In this document: positions 25,617 through 28,911 of the stretch, one piece after another | How positions within the stretch are numbered: the first letter of the stretch is position 1 | Layout: each line of letters opens with the position of its first letter | NCBI GenBank assembly: GCA_964471475.1 | Contig: CAYYFQ010000025.1 | Coordinates: 1 to 28,911 of the forward strand | DNA length: 28,911 nucleotides | Reading direction: 5' to 3' | Source of the DNA: JAJNBD01 sp964471475 | GTDB lineage: Bacteria > Pseudomonadota > Gammaproteobacteria > CAISUE01 | Translations under genes and position numbers: made by a program | The notes under the pieces: generated by a model | The model's input: the letters and a program-made list of their open reading frames with translations, nothing else | What the model was told of the DNA's origin: nothing | Databases searched by the model: none

Positions 25617-25874
25617 ATAATCAATAGGTTAAATTTTATATTTATTGATTAGTTTAAGTTGGATTACATCACGATGGGGTGGTAACTTACGCGATGAGGC
25701 TTGCCTAGAGAGGTATAAAGCATTTAAGATGGGTGTGGGTAGGATGCTTTGGCATGGATGCGTAGATAAGGATGTCGCATATTGGAATTGCATAGTGCTT
25801 ACATGGATGAAGCAGCTGCAATATCAAGGAAGAGAGCAATACCCAGAAGCCCGTTAAAAAGCGGGCTTTTTTTT
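25617..25874 (+). ncRNA. Candidate CsrA-binding (RsmY/RsmZ/CsrB-like) small RNA
   Basis: A non-coding stretch ending in a strong terminator, with no gene on its strand before it. It has seven GGA motifs, four as ANGGA. Two lie in hairpin loops: AAGGATGT in the loop of the stem ATGCG/CGCAT (25758-25780), and ATGGAT in the loop of TGCTT/AAGCA within the outer stem ATTGCA/TGCAAT (25787-25822). Another hairpin, AAAGCAT/ATGCTTT, spans 25717-25750, and an unpaired AAGGAAG precedes the terminator. GGA in loops is the hallmark of RNAs that sequester CsrA, known in Legionella as RsmY and RsmZ. No LetA/GacA box was seen. The 5' end is uncertain (25610-25680), and a leader of the downstream gene remains possible. 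Confidence 0.5.
25847..25874 (+). terminator. Strong intrinsic terminator of the GGA-rich RNA
   Basis: Stem AAGCCCG (25847-25853) with CGGGCTT (25862-25868), an 8-base loop, then a run of six T (25869-25874). It stands on the plus strand with no protein-coding gene before it, which implies a short transcript upstream. Confidence 0.85.
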
Positions 25875-25951
25875 GCTTTAAATTCTGTTCTCGCATCTTT
25901 TGTGTAAATCCTCCATAATGCTGTTTTATTTCTTCATTACTCTTAATTCTT

Positions 25952-26839
25952 ATGATCAAAAAAATACTTTTTTTATTTTTTCTTATTTTGACTAACTATG
26001 CTTTTGCAGAAGATCAAAAATTGACGGTAATGTTAGATTGGCAAATTAATCCTGATCATGCATCTTTGTGGATTGCGCAGAATAAAGGATTTTTTCACCA
26101 CCATGGTTTAGAGGTAGAGTTGATAGTTCCTTCCAATCCTAATGACCCTTCGCGTTTTGCAGCGGCAGGTAAAGTAGATTTAGGATTAACTTATGAACCA
26201 GGTTGGATTTTGCAAAAAGCCCAAGATATTCCACTGGTGTGGTTTGCTACCATTGTCGCCCAACCATTGGCATGTATTATTACTAAGCCTATGATCACTT
26301 CATTAAAGCAACTGGAAAATAAACAGGTAGGGTATACAGGGGGGGCTTTAGAAAGTATTATGCTTCGCAGCATGATGTGGCACGTGAATGCTAATCCCAG
26401 TGGCATTCAGTGGATTAACGTTCATTATGATACTTTGCAAGCTTTTGCTGCTAATCGTGTCGATGCATTAACAGGAATGATGCGTAATGTGGAGCCAATC
26501 GCTCTACAATCTAAAAATATTCCTTTTCATATTTTTTTACCAGAAAATTATGGTTTTCCTTCTTATGCAGAAATGATTTTAGTGGGAAATCCTCATTTGC
26601 AACATGATCCACGCATCAAAGCTTTTTTGAGTGCGCTCAAAGAAGCAACGGTTTATATAAAAACCCATCCAGAAGCGAGTTGGCAAAGTTTTGCAAATGG
26701 CAATCCCGCATTAAATAACGAAGCAAACCATCGGATGTGGCAAAAGACAATACCTTATTTCGATAATACTCCAGAGATATTTGATAACATACAATATCAA
26801 CGAATAGAAAAATTTTTATTGAACACTTTACAAAAATAA
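25952..26839 (+). CDS. NMT1/ThiY-like periplasmic substrate-binding protein
   Basis: A 295-residue secreted binding protein with a signal peptide (residues 1-19, cut after AFA). LTVMLDWQINPDHASLWIAQNKGFF (24-48) matches the NMT1/THI5-like family, in which DW.PNPDHA is typical of proteins binding the thiamine pyrimidine precursor. It would feed an ABC importer for thiamine precursors, but no permease or ATPase gene is adjacent and no thiamine-pyrophosphate riboswitch is visible. The start lacks a clear Shine-Dalgarno. Ligand is an inference. Confidence 0.82.
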   Translation: MIKKILFLFFLILTNYAFAEDQKLTVMLDWQINPDHASLWIAQNKGFFHHHGLEVELIVPSNPNDPSRFAAAGKVDLGLTYEPGWILQKAQDIPLVWFATIVAQPLACIITKPMITSLKQLENKQVGYTGGALESIMLRSMMWHVNANPSGIQWINVHYDTLQAFAANRVDALTGMMRNVEPIALQSKNIPFHIFLPENYGFPSYAEMILVGNPHLQHDPRIKAFLSALKEATVYIKTHPEASWQSFANGNPALNNEANHRMWQKTIPYFDNTPEIFDNIQYQRIEKFLLNTLQK

Positions 26840-26877
26840 TTTAATATCATCACACTAAATATTTTTAATGGTATATT

Positions 26878-28398
26878 ATGTCTTCTAAAAAGAATGCTAT
26901 TTTTCCTACGCGCGACGAAAATTTTCCTGAATGGTACCAGGAAGTAATTAAATCAGCTGATCTTGCTGAGCACTCGGCTGTACGAGGTTGTATGATTATC
27001 AAACCTTGGGGTTACGCGGTGTGGGAGTTTATACAAAATGCCTTAGATAAAATGATAAAAGACACAGGTCATGAAAACGTATACTTTCCAATGTTAATCC
27101 CTCTTAGTTATATGCAAAAAGAAGCGTCGCATGTAGAAGGATTTGCTAAAGAATGTGCGGTGGTGACACATTATAGATTAGAAACTGATAGCTCAGGCCA
27201 GTTAATTCCAGCCCCTGAGGCAAAGCTTTCAGAACCTTATGTTATTCGACCCACGAGTGAAACCATTATTGGTACCGCTATGGCATCTTGGATAAACTCT
27301 TATAAAGAGTTGCCCATCAAAATTAACCAATGGGCAAATATCATGCGTTGGGAAATGCGGACGCGTTTATTTTTAAGGACATCGGAGTTTTTATGGCAAG
27401 AAGGGCATACCGCACATGCTTTAGAAAAAGAAGCGGTTGAGGAAACTTTAATGATGCTTGATGTTTATGAAAAATTAGCCACTGAATATTTAGCCATTCC
27501 TGTGATCAAAGGTCAAAAAACTCCTGCTGAGCGTTTTCCAGGGGCGATAAATACTTATTGCATTGAGGCTATGATGCAAGATGGTAAAGCGTTACAAGCT
27601 GGGACTTCGCACTTTTTAGGGCAAAATTTTTCTACAGCTTATAACATCAAATTTACAAATAAAAACCAAATGAGTGATTTTGCCTGGACAACTTCGTGGG
27701 GCGTTTCTACTCGATTGATTGGCGCATTAATCCTCACTCATAGCGATGATGATGGGTTAGTATTGCCCCCACGCGTGGCGCCTGCACAGATTATCTTAAT
27801 CCCCATAGGGATGAATGAGAGTGATTTAGCTAAGGTAAGTAGTTATTGTGAGGATTTTGCTAAAAAACTTTCTGCACAATGCTATTGTGGAGAAGCTTTG
27901 CGTATTCGTATTGATAAAAGTGACGAGCGTGCGGGTACCAAATTTTGGAATGCCGTTAAAAAAGGGATCCCAGTTCGGATAGAAGTAGGCGTGCGTGAAA
28001 TGGAATCAGGTATGTTGTCTCTTTCTCGTCGAGATAAACCTGCTAAAGAGAAGCAAGCGATGTCACCTGAACTTATCCTAACCGAAATAACACCCATATT
28101 AACTGATATTCACAACTCACTTTTTAATCGAGCTTTGGCTTATCAACGTCTGAAAACATTTCCTATCAACACACTGTCGGAGTTAGAAAATGCCTTTCAA
28201 GAAGAGGCTAAAGATAGCGGTTTTGCTGTGGCTTATTTTGATATAGCAATGGAAAGCAAGCCTGAAGTTGAGAAAAAATTAAAGGAAATGAAACTCACTA
28301 TCCGCTGCATTCCGTTTAATGCCGACAATGAAATTGGCACCTGTATATTTTCTGGCAACCAAGTTAATACAAAAGTAATTTTTGCACGTGCTTATTAG
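26878..28398 (+). CDS. proS: Proline--tRNA ligase, archaeal/eukaryotic type
   Basis: A 506-residue class II synthetase that charges tRNA-Pro. It has RPTSETI (124-130), motif 2 RWEMRT..LRTSEFLWQEGHT (157-178), MMQDGKALQAGTSHFLGQNF (232-251), motif 3 GVSTRLIGAL (275-284) and the C-terminal Tyr506. These, the length, and the lack of the inserted editing domain (about 180 residues) of usual gammaproteobacterial ProRS mark the archaeal/eukaryotic type. In the C-terminal zinc-like part one Cys position is Ser (C477, C489, S492). It starts 38 bases after the binding-protein gene, without a strong Shine-Dalgarno. Confidence 0.93.
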   Translation: MSSKKNAIFPTRDENFPEWYQEVIKSADLAEHSAVRGCMIIKPWGYAVWEFIQNALDKMIKDTGHENVYFPMLIPLSYMQKEASHVEGFAKECAVVTHYRLETDSSGQLIPAPEAKLSEPYVIRPTSETIIGTAMASWINSYKELPIKINQWANIMRWEMRTRLFLRTSEFLWQEGHTAHALEKEAVEETLMMLDVYEKLATEYLAIPVIKGQKTPAERFPGAINTYCIEAMMQDGKALQAGTSHFLGQNFSTAYNIKFTNKNQMSDFAWTTSWGVSTRLIGALILTHSDDDGLVLPPRVAPAQIILIPIGMNESDLAKVSSYCEDFAKKLSAQCYCGEALRIRIDKSDERAGTKFWNAVKKGIPVRIEVGVREMESGMLSLSRRDKPAKEKQAMSPELILTEITPILTDIHNSLFNRALAYQRLKTFPINTLSELENAFQEEAKDSGFAVAYFDIAMESKPEVEKKLKEMKLTIRCIPFNADNEIGTCIFSGNQVNTKVIFARAY

Positions 28399-28454
28399 GG
28401 CTGTTGTAATATACCCATTATGACACTTGAAGATGCGAGTTTCTAACATTGCCT

Positions 28455-28477
28455 TTTCCGCAAGGAAAAATTTTTTC
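28455..28477 (+). terminator. Probable proS terminator
   Basis: Stem TTTTCC / GGAAAA closed by a GCAA tetraloop and followed by ATTTTTT, 57 bases after the proS stop. The stem has only two G-C pairs, but the tetraloop and T-run support a terminator. Confidence 0.5.
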
Positions 28478-28911
28478 TCACTATTAAATTTAATGACGAT
28501 AGTATTATACTGTTTCCAAGCGCTCCTATTTTTTAGCCCTGTTGAAAAATTAGTTTTGCACCGCGCTTAAATAAAAAAATAGAATTCGCGTTTCCAACAA
28601 GAACAATTTTTAAAATAAAGAGATGGTTTTTCTGCTTTTGATTAACACAAAAACCAAATGTGACAAGGTTTTGGCAGATTTGAGACGCAGTTATCCTGCA
28701 AGAGGTACTAATTCCAGTGTTTCAATTTCAAGTGCCACTAATCTTTTGAGATTAGTGGCATATCGCCTGCATAAATCCCATGAACTGATTTTTGACAATT
28801 CCTCGATAACGCGCTTTGTGTGAGCTCTTTGAGAATACCCGCTCGTAAAAGGGGCACATAAAAAGCTCCTTAGGGCTGATGGCCTTGAGGTTGTTGTGCT
28901 GGCGGCAGTAC
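28478..28911. other. Non-coding 3' end of the window
   Basis: No supported gene. There is a perfect 12-base stem, TGCCACTAATCT / AGATTAGTGGCA with a TTTG loop (28733-28760), not followed by T-rich sequence. A possible degenerate inverted repeat, CTGTTGAAAA near 28540 and TTTCCAACAAG near 28600, flanks about 60 bases. A 66-codon plus-strand frame at 28623-28823 has no recognisable domain and contains the hairpin. The end of the window may be the start of something truncated. Confidence 0.4.

Noticed and set aside
25645..25857. 70-codon plus-strand open frame in the dnaK upstream gap
   Set aside because: It begins with TTG, lacks a Shine-Dalgarno, has no recognisable domain and coincides with the hairpins and GGA motifs of the RNA candidate.
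25617..25874. TPP riboswitch before the ThiY-like gene
   Set aside because: The CTGAGA and ACCTGATCTGG signatures of the TPP fold are absent.
25617..25874. 6S RNA or tmRNA in the same gap
   Set aside because: No long closing stem with a central bubble and no tRNA-like ends were found.
28623..28823. 66-codon plus-strand open frame after proS
   Set aside because: An ATG with a weak upstream AAAGAG exists, but there is no domain and a perfect hairpin lies inside it. Not supported as a gene.
1..28911. CRISPR array, tRNA, rRNA or transposase gene
   Set aside because: No regularly spaced repeats, tRNA cloverleaf, rRNA segment or transposase domain was seen anywhere in the window.

Overview
The window looks like a chromosomal segment of an AT-rich gammaproteobacterium, most likely in Legionellales (the Coxiella/Rickettsiella/Legionella side) and probably host-associated. 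The housekeeping genes are gammaproteobacterial in type (lptE-holA, ihfB, secB, groESL, dnaKJ). The accessory content points to an intracellular lifestyle: a Pht-like MFS transporter, a glutamate-receptor-like channel, a large protein with a eukaryotic-like pseudokinase region, an archaeal/eukaryotic-type ProRS, and several small transposase-free inverted-repeat elements. Placement rests on protein recognition only; no marker was searched.

Layout. 1-3464 (minus): a tight cluster, PH-domain protein > lptE > holA > marC > enoyl-CoA hydratase, the first three overlapping. 3499-3686: a MITE-like element and a bidirectional terminator. 3710-5776 (minus): groES-groEL with a clear sigma-32 promoter. 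5780-7063: MFS transporter. 7103-7232: 4.5S RNA gene (ffs) with its promoter. 7400-8533 (minus): ligand-gated-channel-like protein, divergent from ftsK (8615-10951, plus). 10952-11356: non-coding, full of nested inverted repeats. 11357-14515 (plus): 1052-residue pseudokinase/effector-like protein. 14544-17620 (minus): pheS-pheT, with PheT lacking its N-terminal OB-fold domain. 17675-18208: type II toxin-antitoxin pair with an operator over its promoter. 18262-18561: ihfB. 18808-19872 (plus): class II fructose-bisphosphate aldolase. 19885-20029: a TA-flanked MITE that supplies the secB stop codon. 20027-25488 (minus): dnaK > dnaJ > greA > wecA-like > secB, with a sigma-32 promoter before dnaK. 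25617-25874 (plus): a candidate small RNA with GGA motifs in hairpin loops and a strong terminator, resembling CsrA-sequestering RNAs. 25952-28398 (plus): NMT1/ThiY-like binding protein and proS. 28399-28911: non-coding, with a likely proS terminator.

Two protein-folding modules (groESL and dnaKJ) carry sigma-32 promoters sharing the same CTTGAATTTTTA block and 15-base spacer. The dnaK cluster also holds secB, so folding and export chaperones are close together. The most unusual items are the GGA-rich RNA candidate, the pseudokinase protein, the OB-less PheT, the channel without a potassium filter, the foreign-type ProRS and the MITE at the end of secB.
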